Source: Actinoplanes utahensis (GTDB lineage: Bacteria; Actinomycetota; Actinomycetes; Mycobacteriales; Micromonosporaceae). Taken from it: DNA of 64,000 nucleotides. Below are positions 1 to 7,733 of this stretch, piece after piece. Below the pieces are notes generated by a model. That model was not told where the DNA came from. It worked only from the letters and a program-made list of their open reading frames with translations, and did not search any database. The stretch's first letter is position 1. Each line of letters starts with the position of its first letter. The translations under genes and the position numbers were made by a program. The stretch spans positions 1-64,000 of the forward strand of contig NZ_BOMZ01000072.1 of the NCBI RefSeq assembly GCF_016862455.1. The letters run 5' to 3'.

Positions 1-76
1 GGCTGCCGCGACGTGCGGACCACGGGAGTGCCGGTGTTCTCCGGTGAGTCCTCGGGATTTCTTGTGGGTCCTGTGG

Positions 77-514
77 TCAGACTCGTTCGCCGGTGATGTA
101 TTCGGTGAGGGTGCTGCGTTCGGTTTCCAGCTCGTCGATGCGGTTCTTGACGACGTCACCGATGCTGATGACGCCGCGGAGTGTTCCGTCGATGACTACG
201 GGGACGTGGCGGAACCGGCCCTGCGTCATGAGGCGTTCCACGTCCTCGAGTCGGGCTTCCGGTTCCACTGTTCTGACCTGGGCTGTCGCGATGGCGCTGA
301 CCGGCTCGACGAGGACTGCGGCTCCTCGTGCGGCCAGGGCGCGTACGACATCTCGCTCACTGACGATTCCCTCCACCACCGAGCCGTCGGACGACACGAC
401 GGCCGCCCCGATTCGATGTTCTCCGAGAACCGCCACCAATCGTTCGACGGTCGACTCCGGGGTCACGGTCACCACCTGCTCGCCCTTGACCCGGAGAATG
501 TCACTGATCCGCAT
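77..514 (-). CDS. CBS-domain pair protein (Hrp1-like)
   Basis: This 145-residue soluble protein consists almost entirely of two CBS motifs, roughly residues 8-60 and 72-130. Such stand-alone pairs bind adenine nucleotides and act as small energy or stress sensors; the closest well-known relative type is mycobacterial hypoxic response protein 1. The frame is open further upstream, but the ATG at 514 is preceded by GGGAGG at good spacing and begins exactly at the domain (MRISDIL), so the shorter form is chosen. A strong promoter lies 47-75 bases upstream. No DevR-type box was found upstream, so hypoxic control is not supported here even though other DevR-type genes occur in the window. The exact ligand is unknown. 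Confidence 0.85.
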   Translation of the reverse strand: MRISDILRVKGEQVVTVTPESTVERLVAVLGEHRIGAAVVSSDGSVVEGIVSERDVVRALAARGAAVLVEPVSAIATAQVRTVEPEARLEDVERLMTQGRFRHVPVVIDGTLRGVISIGDVVKNRIDELETERSTLTEYITGERV

Positions 515-560
515 AGTTCCTCCCTCGCACAGTCCTGCTCTGGTCGGCCCGCGTACCACC

Positions 561-589
561 TCTATGCCGAACCCAGAGCTTCCTGTCAA
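561..589 (-). promoter_or_regulatory. Predicted promoter of the CBS-domain gene
   Basis: On the minus strand a perfect TTGACA -35 (584-589) is followed after 17 bases by CATAGA (561-566), a fair -10 element. Transcription would start near 554, giving a leader of about 40 bases before the ATG at 514. This is the clearest vegetative-type promoter in the window; the call rests on sequence match only. Confidence 0.6.
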
Positions 590-745
590 GCGGGAGCCTC
601 TGAGACACCCCACCCTCCGCGGGCCCTCATGGGCGCCGGCGGCCCCCACCACTGACTCCCGGGGAGGGCAGGAGGACAGAGCCAAGCGGTGTCCGAAGGC
701 TATGGACGGCCGTGGTTCTGTCCCGGATCAGTGGGTCTTATCCAG

Positions 746-794
746 CTGGTCGTCGCGGCTGTCTCGACGGGCCTTAGACAGCCGCGACGACCAG
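746..794. repeat. Perfect 19-bp inverted repeat in a gene-free stretch
   Basis: The 549-base gap between the CBS gene start (514) and the end of the next gene (1064) has no credible coding frame. It contains a perfect inverted repeat, arms 746-764 and 776-794, separated by 11 bases (CGACGGGCCTT). The arms contain the core GTCGTCGCGGCTGTC. It is more than 220 bases from either flanking gene, so it is neither an obvious terminator nor a promoter operator. Confidence 0.7.
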
Positions 795-1020
795 CCGAAC
801 AACACCGCAACCGGGCCCGCTCGTCCTTGGACCGATACTCCCGCGGCTGCCGATGAAAGCCGGCCGCTGGGCGCGGTTGACATAACGTCTTCGATCAAGG
901 CATTTGCTGCGGTGATGGCCCACTTTCGAGACAGCCGTGAGAACCAGCCGGACGGGGTCCGGTGCTGCGCGGGCGATGGCGGTGTCCGGGGAGGGAAGGC
1001 TGAACGGTGGTGGAGATGCC

Positions 1021-1051
1021 GATGCCACCGTCCTGGCAGGACGGTGGCATC
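1021..1051 (-). terminator. Hairpin terminator of the small membrane-protein gene
   Basis: Two perfect 14-base arms (1021-1034 and 1038-1051) enclose a 3-base loop, 12 bases beyond the stop codon at 1064. Position and stability fit an intrinsic terminator of the kind without a U-tract that is common in actinobacteria. Confidence 0.75.
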
Positions 1052-1063
1052 GGGGGTTCTCGG

Positions 1064-1321
1064 TCAGCGGTGGAGGAGGGCGGCGATGCGGTTGCGGGTA
1101 CGGGACGCCTTGGCAGCCGAGCGGCGGCGGGTCAGGAGGACGGCGCCGGCTGCGGCGGCGGCCAGGACCAGGGTGGTCGCGGTTGCGGACTTCTTGGGGT
1201 TTCGGCGGACGGCGCCGGCGGCCCGGTTGCCTGCCGTCGTGACGGCTTGACGGGCGCGTTCGGTGGTGCCGCTGCCGTTGGTGGTCGTGTCTTCGGCGAT
1301 CGTGGTCTGGTTCGTGGTCAT
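1064..1321 (-). CDS. Small membrane-anchored protein
   Basis: This encodes 85 residues: a Thr/Asn/Gln-rich N-terminus, a basic stretch (RRNPKKS, 39-45), one hydrophobic segment at about 47-64, and a basic Arg/Lys-rich C-terminus. The layout suggests a single-pass membrane protein with both ends highly polar. It resembles the small stress-related proteins of the DUF883/YqjD style only in general architecture; family membership is not established. The ATG at 1321 has AGAGGTGA six bases upstream, and a strong hairpin follows the stop, which together support a real gene despite its size. Its function is unknown. Confidence 0.6.
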   Translation of the reverse strand: MTTNQTTIAEDTTTNGSGTTERARQAVTTAGNRAAGAVRRNPKKSATATTLVLAAAAAGAVLLTRRRSAAKASRTRNRIAALLHR

Positions 1322-1487
1322 CGCTCACCTCTCTGGGGAGATTCGCCGGGCGGGGCCTGTGCGGCACATGCCCTGTTCACCGTGGGACCAATCGGGCGTT
1401 GCGGTTCATTCACGCTCCAGGAGCGACGCTAATCGGACAGTGGGCCCGGTGTTGTCCATGAACTGACACGATCGAGGGTCAATCCGG

Positions 1488-3506
1488 CTACTTCCCCGGT
1501 TTCTCGTCATCGTCGGCCGGATCGCCGGCGGCCGGCTTCCCGGTGTCGGCGTTGGAGTGCCGAGCCGCGTCGCCGTGCGGATCGCCGTCGGTGTGCGAGG
1601 TCGCGGCACTGTGCGGCTCACCGTCGGGGTGAGAGGTCGCCGCACTGGGCGGATCGCCGTCGGGGTGAGAGGTCGCCTTGCCGTGCGGGCCGCCATCGGC
1701 GTGCGGGTCAACGTCGGTGTGCGCTCCGCCATTGCCGTGCGGGTCGCCATTGCCGTGCGGGTCGATGTCGGTGTACGGGTCGACGTCGCTGTGTGAGGCC
1801 GCCTCGCTGTGCGGTTCAGCGTCGGCGTGCGGTCTGGCGTCGGCGTGCGCGCTGTGGTCGGGATGCGGGGTGGCGTCGATGTCGAGGACGGTGTCGGCGG
1901 GAGGGGTGGCGCGGGGTTCCGCATCGGTGTCTGCGTCGAGGTCGGCTTCGGTGATGGTGACCGTGGAGGAGGCGTAGACGGTGGCGGTCCTGGTGGAGCC
2001 GTAGATCACGGGGACGGCCACGGTGGCGGTCCGGGCGTAGTAGTCGGCGAGGGCGTCGTTGTGGGGAGTGGCGGGCTGGGCGTCGACGTAGGTGTGCGAG
2101 GTGACGCCGGGTGGGGCTACGTCGTCGGCGTCGGAGACCAGGCGGTCGCGGGTGAACGGCTCGTTGCTGGGCGCGGTGTGGTGGGTGCGAGGGCGGGGGA
2201 CCAGGGCGCCGGCGCTCTTCGGCACGTTGACCAGCACGGGGCTGACGTTGCCGTGGAGGACCTCGGCGAGTTCGGCGAGGGCGCGGCGGACCGACTCGCG
2301 GCTGGTGCGGCGGAAGTCGCCGACCAGCAGCACCTGGTCGGCGAGGGCGGCCAGGCTGATCGCGCCGGAGGCGGTGAGCACCGCGCTGGAGTCGATGACG
2401 ACCACATCGGCCTGTTTCTGCACGGCGCGCAGGGTGCGGGCGAGCGGGGCGCCGCCGATCAGGTCGGTGTGCGCGCCGTCGGTGTCGCCGGCCGGGATCA
2501 GGCGCAGGCCGGGGACACGGGTGTCCTCGAGGACGTCGGGGACACCGGCGTCGCCGTCCAGGACGGCGGTCAGACCGTACTCGCCGGATACGCCGAAGAT
2601 CTGGTGCAGCCGCGGCCGGCGCAGGTCGGCGTCGACCAGGATGACCGAGCGGCCGGTCCGGGCGAGGGTGACGGCCAGGTTCGCGGCGGTCGTGGTGCGG
2701 CCCTGCCGGTCGCCGGGGCTGGTGACCAGGATGGTGGTGGCGCTGGTCGGGCGCAGCGACGGCTGCAGGCGGGAGCGCAGATAGCGGTAGGACTCGGCGG
2801 CCGGGGAGTCCGGCTGGTGCACTGTCACCGGCCGGCCGGCGGCCCGGTGACGCGGGACGGTCGCCAGCACCGGCGCGCCGGTCAGCTTCGCGAAGTCGTC
2901 GCGGCCGCGGACCCGGCCGCGGGTGCCGGCGCGCAGCAGCGCGGTCCCGGCGCCGAGCAGCAGGCCGGCCGCGAGACCGGCGGCCAGGTCGGGGGCGGCC
3001 GGGCGGGTCGGCGGTTCGCCGGGCAGGGTCGGCTCGCTGATCGGGGTGACGGTGAACGGGCCGTCGGCGCGGTAGTCCGCGTACGCCTCGACCAGCGCCC
3101 GGGCCCGGATCTGGGCGCTGTGCGGGTTGCCGGACGCGTACATCACCCGGAGCACATGGGTGCCCGGCACCACCGTGACGCTCAGATCGTCCCGGAACGC
3201 TGCGGCGCTGATGCCGATCCGGCTGGCGGCCGGCACCACGACGCTGTCGGAGAGGGCGATCTCGCGTTCGGTGCCGAGGTCCGGGACGACGGGGGAGGGG
3301 AGCGGGGTGGTGACGGCCGGGGCGACGGGGCCGTCCGGCCGGGTGACGGCGAGCCGGGACTCGACGAGGACCGTCGCCTCGGACTCGTAGCCGGACGGGG
3401 CGGACTGGTTGAACGCGTACGCCGCGGCGATGGTCGCCGTCGTCACCACCAGCGTCCATGGACCGTATCGGCGCAGTGTTCGCGCGGATCGTCCGTAGGT
3501 CGTCAT
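1488..3506 (-). CDS. Wzz/BY-kinase-like chain-length protein with altered Walker A and repetitive tail
   Basis: This 672-residue protein has the architecture of actinobacterial polysaccharide co-polymerase/tyrosine autokinases: TM1 at about 18-33, a Wzz-type extracytoplasmic part, TM2 at about 174-192, then a CpsD/Wzc-like NTPase domain from about 228 to 420. The Walker A segment reads SPGDRQGRTTTAANLA, so the normally invariant lysine is Arg270. The A-prime motif is intact (VDADLRRPR, 291-299), but the Walker B segment is IDSSAVL instead of the usual IDTPP type. The C-terminus has no tyrosine cluster; from about 540 it becomes a His/Asp/Gly/Pro-rich repeat tail. An ATP-independent or regulatory role in surface polysaccharide export is plausible; kinase activity is doubtful. 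The ATG at 3506 has GGGGAGGAA upstream. A membrane-protein gene lies 117 bases upstream on the same strand. Confidence 0.8.
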   Translation of the reverse strand: MTTYGRSARTLRRYGPWTLVVTTATIAAAYAFNQSAPSGYESEATVLVESRLAVTRPDGPVAPAVTTPLPSPVVPDLGTEREIALSDSVVVPAASRIGISAAAFRDDLSVTVVPGTHVLRVMYASGNPHSAQIRARALVEAYADYRADGPFTVTPISEPTLPGEPPTRPAAPDLAAGLAAGLLLGAGTALLRAGTRGRVRGRDDFAKLTGAPVLATVPRHRAAGRPVTVHQPDSPAAESYRYLRSRLQPSLRPTSATTILVTSPGDRQGRTTTAANLAVTLARTGRSVILVDADLRRPRLHQIFGVSGEYGLTAVLDGDAGVPDVLEDTRVPGLRLIPAGDTDGAHTDLIGGAPLARTLRAVQKQADVVVIDSSAVLTASGAISLAALADQVLLVGDFRRTSRESVRRALAELAEVLHGNVSPVLVNVPKSAGALVPRPRTHHTAPSNEPFTRDRLVSDADDVAPPGVTSHTYVDAQPATPHNDALADYYARTATVAVPVIYGSTRTATVYASSTVTITEADLDADTDAEPRATPPADTVLDIDATPHPDHSAHADARPHADAEPHSEAASHSDVDPYTDIDPHGNGDPHGNGGAHTDVDPHADGGPHGKATSHPDGDPPSAATSHPDGEPHSAATSHTDGDPHGDAARHSNADTGKPAAGDPADDDEKPGK
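1563..1706 (-). repeat. Four in-frame 36-bp tandem repeats in the BY-kinase-like tail
   Basis: Four 36-base units (1563-1598, 1599-1634, 1635-1670, 1671-1706) encode 12-residue repeats of the form ATSHPDGDPPSA / ATSHPDGEPHSA. The second and third units are the most alike. The pattern extends with shorter DPHGNG-type units towards 1850. Unit number can change without a frameshift. Confidence 0.75.
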
Positions 3507-3623
3507 CTCGGTGGTTCCTCCCCGTCAAGCTGATCCAGAGCCGGAGATTCTTCCACCGGATGGGACCCCTGGCTACGGGGATCATGAACGTCCGGACGGG
3601 CGGTATGGCGAAGGTCTCCCTGG

Positions 3624-4163
3624 TCAGCGCACTACGGTGAGGTGGCCGCGCCGGGTCGGTTCCCGCTTGGTGGGCGCCTCGGGCGTCTGCGGCGCAGGAG
3701 TGGGCCGCCGCCGCGGCCGTACCACGAAGGTCAGAAGGAGCAGTAGCACAGCGTCGCGGGCGAAGCCGAAAGCGTCCGCGGCCGTCCCGGCGCCGGGGTC
3801 GATGACGCCGCGCAGGACGGCGGCCGCGGTGGCGGCCAGCATCGCGGAGGCGGCCAGCCGGCCGGCCGAGACGGGCCGCCAGCGTTGCAGCAGCACGGCG
3901 AAGAGCAGGGCGGGCACCACCTCGGCGATCGCCACGGTGGCGCACATCAGCAGGCCGGCACCGTCCAGGGTGGCGCCGACCATCACCGTGGTGGCGAGCG
4001 CGATCACGTCGAGCCGGCGGCGGTCGTAGCGGGTCTGCGCGGTCAGCCAGAAGGCGGCGACCACCAGCGGGGCGAGCGGAAGGTACGGGACGTGCGCGGC
4101 GGCCAGGAAGAGGGCCAGGTGGGTCGCGGCGAACACGGCGGTGCGGACGGCGTATCGGGACAT
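3624..4163 (-). CDS. Integral membrane protein, MreD-like in outline
   Basis: This 179-residue protein is predominantly hydrophobic with about five membrane segments (roughly 8-27, 28-43, 53-72, 75-92 and 133-148) and a basic, proline-rich cytoplasmic tail (RPRRRPTPAPQTPEAP). Size and topology resemble MreD-type proteins, but no diagnostic motif confirms it. It sits between an upstream emfourin-like gene and the BY-kinase-like gene on the same strand, separated by 121 and 117 bases, so co-transcription is possible but not shown. A role in envelope or surface-polysaccharide assembly is inferred only from this neighbour. Confidence 0.6.
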   Translation of the reverse strand: MSRYAVRTAVFAATHLALFLAAAHVPYLPLAPLVVAAFWLTAQTRYDRRRLDVIALATTVMVGATLDGAGLLMCATVAIAEVVPALLFAVLLQRWRPVSAGRLAASAMLAATAAAVLRGVIDPGAGTAADAFGFARDAVLLLLLTFVVRPRRRPTPAPQTPEAPTKREPTRRGHLTVVR

Positions 4164-4284
4164 CGGTGCCTGCCTCGGCGGTCGGGGACCGGACTGTCGG
4201 CCGGCCGCCGGGCAAGCTGAGATCTTCTCCGGCCGGTGGTGGGTGCTGTCACCACGACGTCGCGGCAGCGCCCGCCACCGGCCG

Positions 4285-4638
4285 TCAGTGGGCGGCGCTG
4301 GTCAGGAACCGCAGCAGGGGGCGCAGTTCGTGGGGTACGCAGGGTTCGGCGACGGTGCCGCGCCAATGTCGCCCGCCGTATTCGACGGCCAGGTGGTAGC
4401 GGGTCAGGTCGGCGTCGGAGATGGCGTTGATCTCGGCTGCCACCCGGGTCAGATCGATCTGTTCGACCAGGTGGGTGAGCTGGGCGGCCTGGTCCCGCGG
4501 GAGTGTCGCGGAGTCCAGGACGACGCGCAGCGACCGGTCCGAGAAGCCTCCGGATCGACGGAGCTCAGCTCGTACATGTGGGGTCACGCTCTCGACGGTG
4601 GCACCCCGCCGACAGATGGGCTGTCGGATCGAGGTCAC
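4285..4638 (-). CDS. Emfourin-like metalloprotease inhibitor
   Basis: The 117-residue product matches the emfourin pattern: LRRSGGF near the N-terminus, a conserved D..LP...A..L..LV helix, a central Y.L.VE.GGR strand pair and a C-terminal P.ELRPLLRFL helix. Emfourins are small cytoplasmic proteins that inhibit M4 metalloproteases of the protealysin group and are usually encoded beside their target. No M4 protease lies in this window, so the partner is elsewhere or the protein has another target. The start is a GTG at 4638 with weak ribosome-binding sequence; an internal GTG shortly before the domain (VTPHVRAEL) is equally possible. Assignment is from remembered family features. Confidence 0.65.
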   Translation of the reverse strand: MTSIRQPICRRGATVESVTPHVRAELRRSGGFSDRSLRVVLDSATLPRDQAAQLTHLVEQIDLTRVAAEINAISDADLTRYHLAVEYGGRHWRGTVAEPCVPHELRPLLRFLTSAAH

Positions 4639-4752
4639 CGCGCTGTCGGGTCCTGGACTGTGGGATATTCGATCAAACCTATAGGCGATGGGAGGTATCG
4701 CGGGTCATAGTGCTCAGCGGTGGGGCGACAGAGGCCCCGAAAAGGAGAGAGC

Positions 4753-6147
4753 GTGCTCCCGAAGATAGTCGCGGCCGCCGTGTCCGGGCTGGCGGCCGTG
4801 CTGGCCACCGCCGTCCCCGCGCAGGCCGCCGCCGTGGCGACCGGCCGGTCCGCGCCGCAGAACCCGTTCACCGCCCCGGCCGGTGGCGCCAGCACCCACG
4901 GTGACAGCGCCTCCGCCAAGACCTTCACCGGCCGTGGCCCGGCCGGCAGCACGTCCCGGGTCACCCGCTACAACCTGCTCGCCGCCTGCCCCACCCTGCT
5001 GCACGGCAGCGACAAGGCGCTGCTCGCGCTCTGCACCGAATACCTGGGCCAGGCCCCGGTGCTGAAGCTGATCGACAAGGGCGGCAGCGGCACGCTCGCC
5101 TCCCTGCCGATCGCCAAGGGTTCTCTGCTCGGCGGGGTCTACGCCTACCTGGACGACCGGAACCAGGTGGTGATCGTCGACGGGAACCGCGACCTGCTCC
5201 GCATCGCGCACACCTCGGACTCGCTGACCGTCACCTCGCGGCTGTCCCTGGCCGGCGCGATCGCGAGCGACGACGCCGTGGTCGGGGTGATCCCCGCCTA
5301 CGACGGGCGGGTCTGGTTCGTCACCGCGGCCGGCACGGTCGGCGCGGCCGACACCGCCACCGGCGCGATCGCCACCCACCGGCTGCCGGCGGGGGAGACG
5401 GTCGCCAACAGCATCTCCACGGCGCCGGGCCGGTTCGCGGTCACCAGCGACCACGCGCTCTACGTCTTCGACACCACGGCCGCCGTTCCGGCGCCGCGCT
5501 GGCGGTACACGTACGACCGTGGCGCCGCCCGCAAGCCGGGCCAGCTCAGCTGGGGCAGCGGCGCGACACCGGTGTTCTTCGGCCCGGTGACCGGCTACGA
5601 GTACGTGGCGATCACCGACAACGCCGACCCGCACCTCAACCTGATCGTGCTGCCCACCGACGGGCCGGCGAACCCGGTCTGCGTGCAGCCGCTCTTCACC
5701 GACCTCGCCGCCTCCGGCACCGAGAACGCGCCGGTCGCGGTCGGCCGCAGCGTCTTCATCACCAACACCTATGGGTACGACTACCCGAAACTGCCCGACG
5801 GCGCCGGTACGAGCGTGCCCGCCGACGCCGACTTCACCGGCGGCCTGACCCGGATCGACGTGAACGCCGCGGGCACCGGCTGTGCGGTGACCTGGCGGAC
5901 CGGCACCCGGAGCGCCGCCCTGCCGCGTCTGTCGGTGACCGACGGCAAGCTCTACACCGTGATCCAGGACGGCCTGCTGAACGGGTTCTCGCTCACCGCG
6001 GTCGACTCCGGCACCGGGGCGGTCAGCGACCGGACGTTCCTCGGGTACGGCCTGGTCGACCCGCTGCAGACCGCCGGAACGGTGATCGACCGGACCTATT
6101 ACCAGGGCACCGTCACCGGCCTGCTGCGGATCACGCCGGGGAGTTGA
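4753..6147 (+). CDS. Secreted protein, probable beta-propeller
   Basis: This 464-residue protein begins with a clear Sec signal peptide (VLPKIVAAAVSGLAAVLATAVPAQA, predicted cleavage after AQA near residue 25). The mature part has recurrent beta-rich blocks with patterns such as GGVYAYLDDRNQVVIVDG, GRVWFVTAAGTVGAADTATG and DGKLYTVIQDG. This is typical of PQQ/NHL-like beta-propellers, in which each block contributes a blade. No catalytic motif is visible; Cys residues near 82, 98 and 318 could form disulphides. The GTG at 4753 is chosen because AAGGAGAG sits directly upstream and the signal peptide starts there. It is transcribed alone, and its stop abuts the stop of the convergent SIP gene at 6148 with no space between. 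Extracellular binding or lyase function is possible but unproven. Confidence 0.7.
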   Translation: MLPKIVAAAVSGLAAVLATAVPAQAAAVATGRSAPQNPFTAPAGGASTHGDSASAKTFTGRGPAGSTSRVTRYNLLAACPTLLHGSDKALLALCTEYLGQAPVLKLIDKGGSGTLASLPIAKGSLLGGVYAYLDDRNQVVIVDGNRDLLRIAHTSDSLTVTSRLSLAGAIASDDAVVGVIPAYDGRVWFVTAAGTVGAADTATGAIATHRLPAGETVANSISTAPGRFAVTSDHALYVFDTTAAVPAPRWRYTYDRGAARKPGQLSWGSGATPVFFGPVTGYEYVAITDNADPHLNLIVLPTDGPANPVCVQPLFTDLAASGTENAPVAVGRSVFITNTYGYDYPKLPDGAGTSVPADADFTGGLTRIDVNAAGTGCAVTWRTGTRSAALPRLSVTDGKLYTVIQDGLLNGFSLTAVDSGTGAVSDRTFLGYGLVDPLQTAGTVIDRTYYQGTVTGLLRITPGS

Positions 6148-7071
6148 TCAGCACTCCGCCCGGCCCAGCCGCCAGTAACCCATGAACGCGACGGCCCGCC
6201 GGTCGACGCCGCACTCGGCGACCAGGTGGCGCCGCAGCGTCTTGATCACCGCGGCCTCGCCGGCCAGCCACGCGTAGAAGCCCTCGGGGGTGCCGGACGT
6301 CTCCTCCGGCACCTCCCAGAGCAGGCCCTCGTCGATGTCGACGTCCTCCAGGTCGGTGGGCACGGCCGGCGGCCGGCAGTCGCCGAGAAGCCGCGGCGCC
6401 ACGGCCCGGACCGCGGGGATCAGCTTCGTGCCGTGCGCCTCGCCGTCGCGGCCCAGCCAGGTGACCGTGACACCGGCCGGGGCGACGAGGTCGAGCCGGT
6501 CGGCGGACTCGGGGACCTCCAGCAGCGCCTCGCCGACGGTGTCGGCGGGCAGCCGGGACAGGATCGAGGCGATCGCCGGGACCGCGGTCTCGTCACCGAC
6601 CAGCAGGAGCCGGCGGGTGCCGGCCGGCGGGTGGAAGTCGATGCCGCCGGCGCCGCCGGTGAAGTCGGCGTTCGGCCCGAGGATGACCATCGTGGACCCG
6701 GGGGCGGCGGCGACCGCCCAGCGGGAGGCCGGCCCGTTCACCCCGTGCAGCACCATGTCGACGTCGACCTCGCGCTCGGCGGCGCGGACCTGGCGGACGG
6801 TGTAGGTCCGGATCGGGTTGCGCTGCTCCTCGGGCAGGTCGCGCCACCGGGCGTACCAGTCCGCGCCGGTGGGCAGGTGCTCGTGGCCGCCGGTGGGCAG
6901 CGGCGGGATCAGCTTGATCCGCTGGTCCCAGCCGTTGTCGGCGAAGTGGGCCACGCTGTCGCCGGTGAACGTCACGCGCAGGAAGTTCGGGCTGAGCCGG
7001 GCGACCCGGGCGACCTGGACCGGGAAGAACCGGAACGGTGACACCTCGGTCGGCAGGGCAGTCTGGGTCAC
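6148..7071 (-). CDS. Siderophore-interacting protein (flavin-dependent ferric reductase)
   Basis: This 307-residue protein has the ViuB/SIP arrangement: an N-terminal FAD-binding beta-barrel with RVTFTGDSV and IRTYTVRQVR (the R-x-Y-T/S flavin motif), followed by a C-terminal NAD(P)H-binding-like SIP domain (LLLVGDETAVPAIASIL, then the closing FMGYWRLG segment). Such cytoplasmic enzymes reduce ferric siderophores to release iron. The GTG at 7071 is preceded by GGGAGG. A near-perfect iron box overlaps the predicted promoter about 20 bases upstream, so repression by an IdeR/DmdR-type regulator in iron sufficiency is expected. No siderophore uptake genes are adjacent. Confidence 0.9.
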   Translation of the reverse strand: MTQTALPTEVSPFRFFPVQVARVARLSPNFLRVTFTGDSVAHFADNGWDQRIKLIPPLPTGGHEHLPTGADWYARWRDLPEEQRNPIRTYTVRQVRAAEREVDVDMVLHGVNGPASRWAVAAAPGSTMVILGPNADFTGGAGGIDFHPPAGTRRLLLVGDETAVPAIASILSRLPADTVGEALLEVPESADRLDLVAPAGVTVTWLGRDGEAHGTKLIPAVRAVAPRLLGDCRPPAVPTDLEDVDIDEGLLWEVPEETSGTPEGFYAWLAGEAAVIKTLRRHLVAECGVDRRAVAFMGYWRLGRAEC

Positions 7072-7091
7072 GGTCGCCTCCCACGAGTCGT

Positions 7092-7110
7092 TTAGGTAAC
7101 CCTAACCTAA
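7092..7110 (-). promoter_or_regulatory. Iron box (IdeR/DmdR operator)
   Basis: The 19-base sequence TTAGGTAACCCTAACCTAA closely matches the actinobacterial iron-box palindrome TTAGGTTAGGCTAACCTAA. It lies 21-39 bases upstream of the SIP start, where a bound repressor would block transcription. Confidence 0.8.
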
Positions 7111-7206
7111 CCGCCGGGAGAGGTCGCACCCGGACCGCAACCGGCGACTTCCAGCGGCACGCCGTCCTCGCGCCGATCAGTACGGTCCCACCAGCGAGGA
7201 GACGAC

Positions 7207-7674
7207 ATGCCGCAGACGCCGTCCGTTGCCACCACGGCCCTGATGTTCAGTGACGCCGGCGCGCTGCCGTGGGCCGAGGAGGACTGGGCCGCGGCCCTGC
7301 AGCCGCCGACCGTGCTGATCGCCGACGACGACGAGGGCGTCCGGGAGCTGCTCGCGTTCAAGTTGCGGGCGGCGGGCTACCGCACGCTCGAGGCGGACGA
7401 CGGGCGTACCGCTCTGGCGCTGGCCGTCAACGAGCGCCCGCAGCTGGTCCTGCTCGACGTCGGCATGCCCGGCCTGGACGGGCTGGGGTTCTGCTACGAG
7501 CTGCACTCGTCGCCGCAGACCGCGGGCATCCCGGTGATCATCATCAGTGGCCGGGGCGCGGCGGCCGACGTGCTGCTCGGCCACATGTCCGGCGCCGAGG
7601 ACTACCTGGTCAAGCCGTTCTCCCCGGCTGAGCTGCTGCGCCGCGTCGAGCGCCTGGTCCCGCTGGAAGGCTGA
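7207..7674 (+). CDS. Stand-alone response regulator receiver protein
   Basis: The 155-residue product has a roughly 30-residue N-terminal extension and then one CheY-like receiver domain. The acidic pocket (IADDDE, 38-43), phospho-acceptor Asp84 (LLDVGMPG), conserved switch residue in IISG, and the lysine in LVKPFS are all present. There is no output domain. The ATG at 7207 follows GAGGAGA. It is monocistronic, flanked by a hairpin terminator and convergent with a chemoreceptor gene, which makes it a possible chemotaxis or stress phosphorelay component; its kinase is not identifiable here. Confidence 0.85.
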   Translation: MPQTPSVATTALMFSDAGALPWAEEDWAAALQPPTVLIADDDEGVRELLAFKLRAAGYRTLEADDGRTALALAVNERPQLVLLDVGMPGLDGLGFCYELHSSPQTAGIPVIIISGRGAAADVLLGHMSGAEDYLVKPFSPAELLRRVERLVPLEG

Positions 7675-7675
7675 C

Positions 7676-7722
7676 CCGCGGGTGGATTCCGGGCGCGGAC
7701 GGCGGCCGGAATCCACCCGCGG
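7676..7722. terminator. Bidirectional hairpin terminator
   Basis: Perfect 17-base arms (7676-7692 and 7706-7722) around a 13-base loop fill the gap between the convergent response-regulator stop (7674) and chemoreceptor stop (7734). It can serve both transcripts. Confidence 0.8.
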
Positions 7723-7733
7723 CCGGGCCGGGC

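Noticed and set aside
93..1250. Long open frame on the plus strand across the CBS gene and intergenic region
   Set aside because: Arg/Ser-rich composition typical of a GC-rich shadow frame, no ribosome-binding site or family motif, and it runs antisense to the well-supported CBS gene.
1563..1706. CRISPR-like array of 36-base repeats
   Set aside because: Repeats are contiguous without unique spacers and lie in-frame inside a coding region.
1809..3533. Gly/Arg/Val-rich frame antisense to the BY-kinase-like gene
   Set aside because: Mirror of the third-position GC bias of the real gene; the opposite strand has clear Wzz and NTPase motifs.
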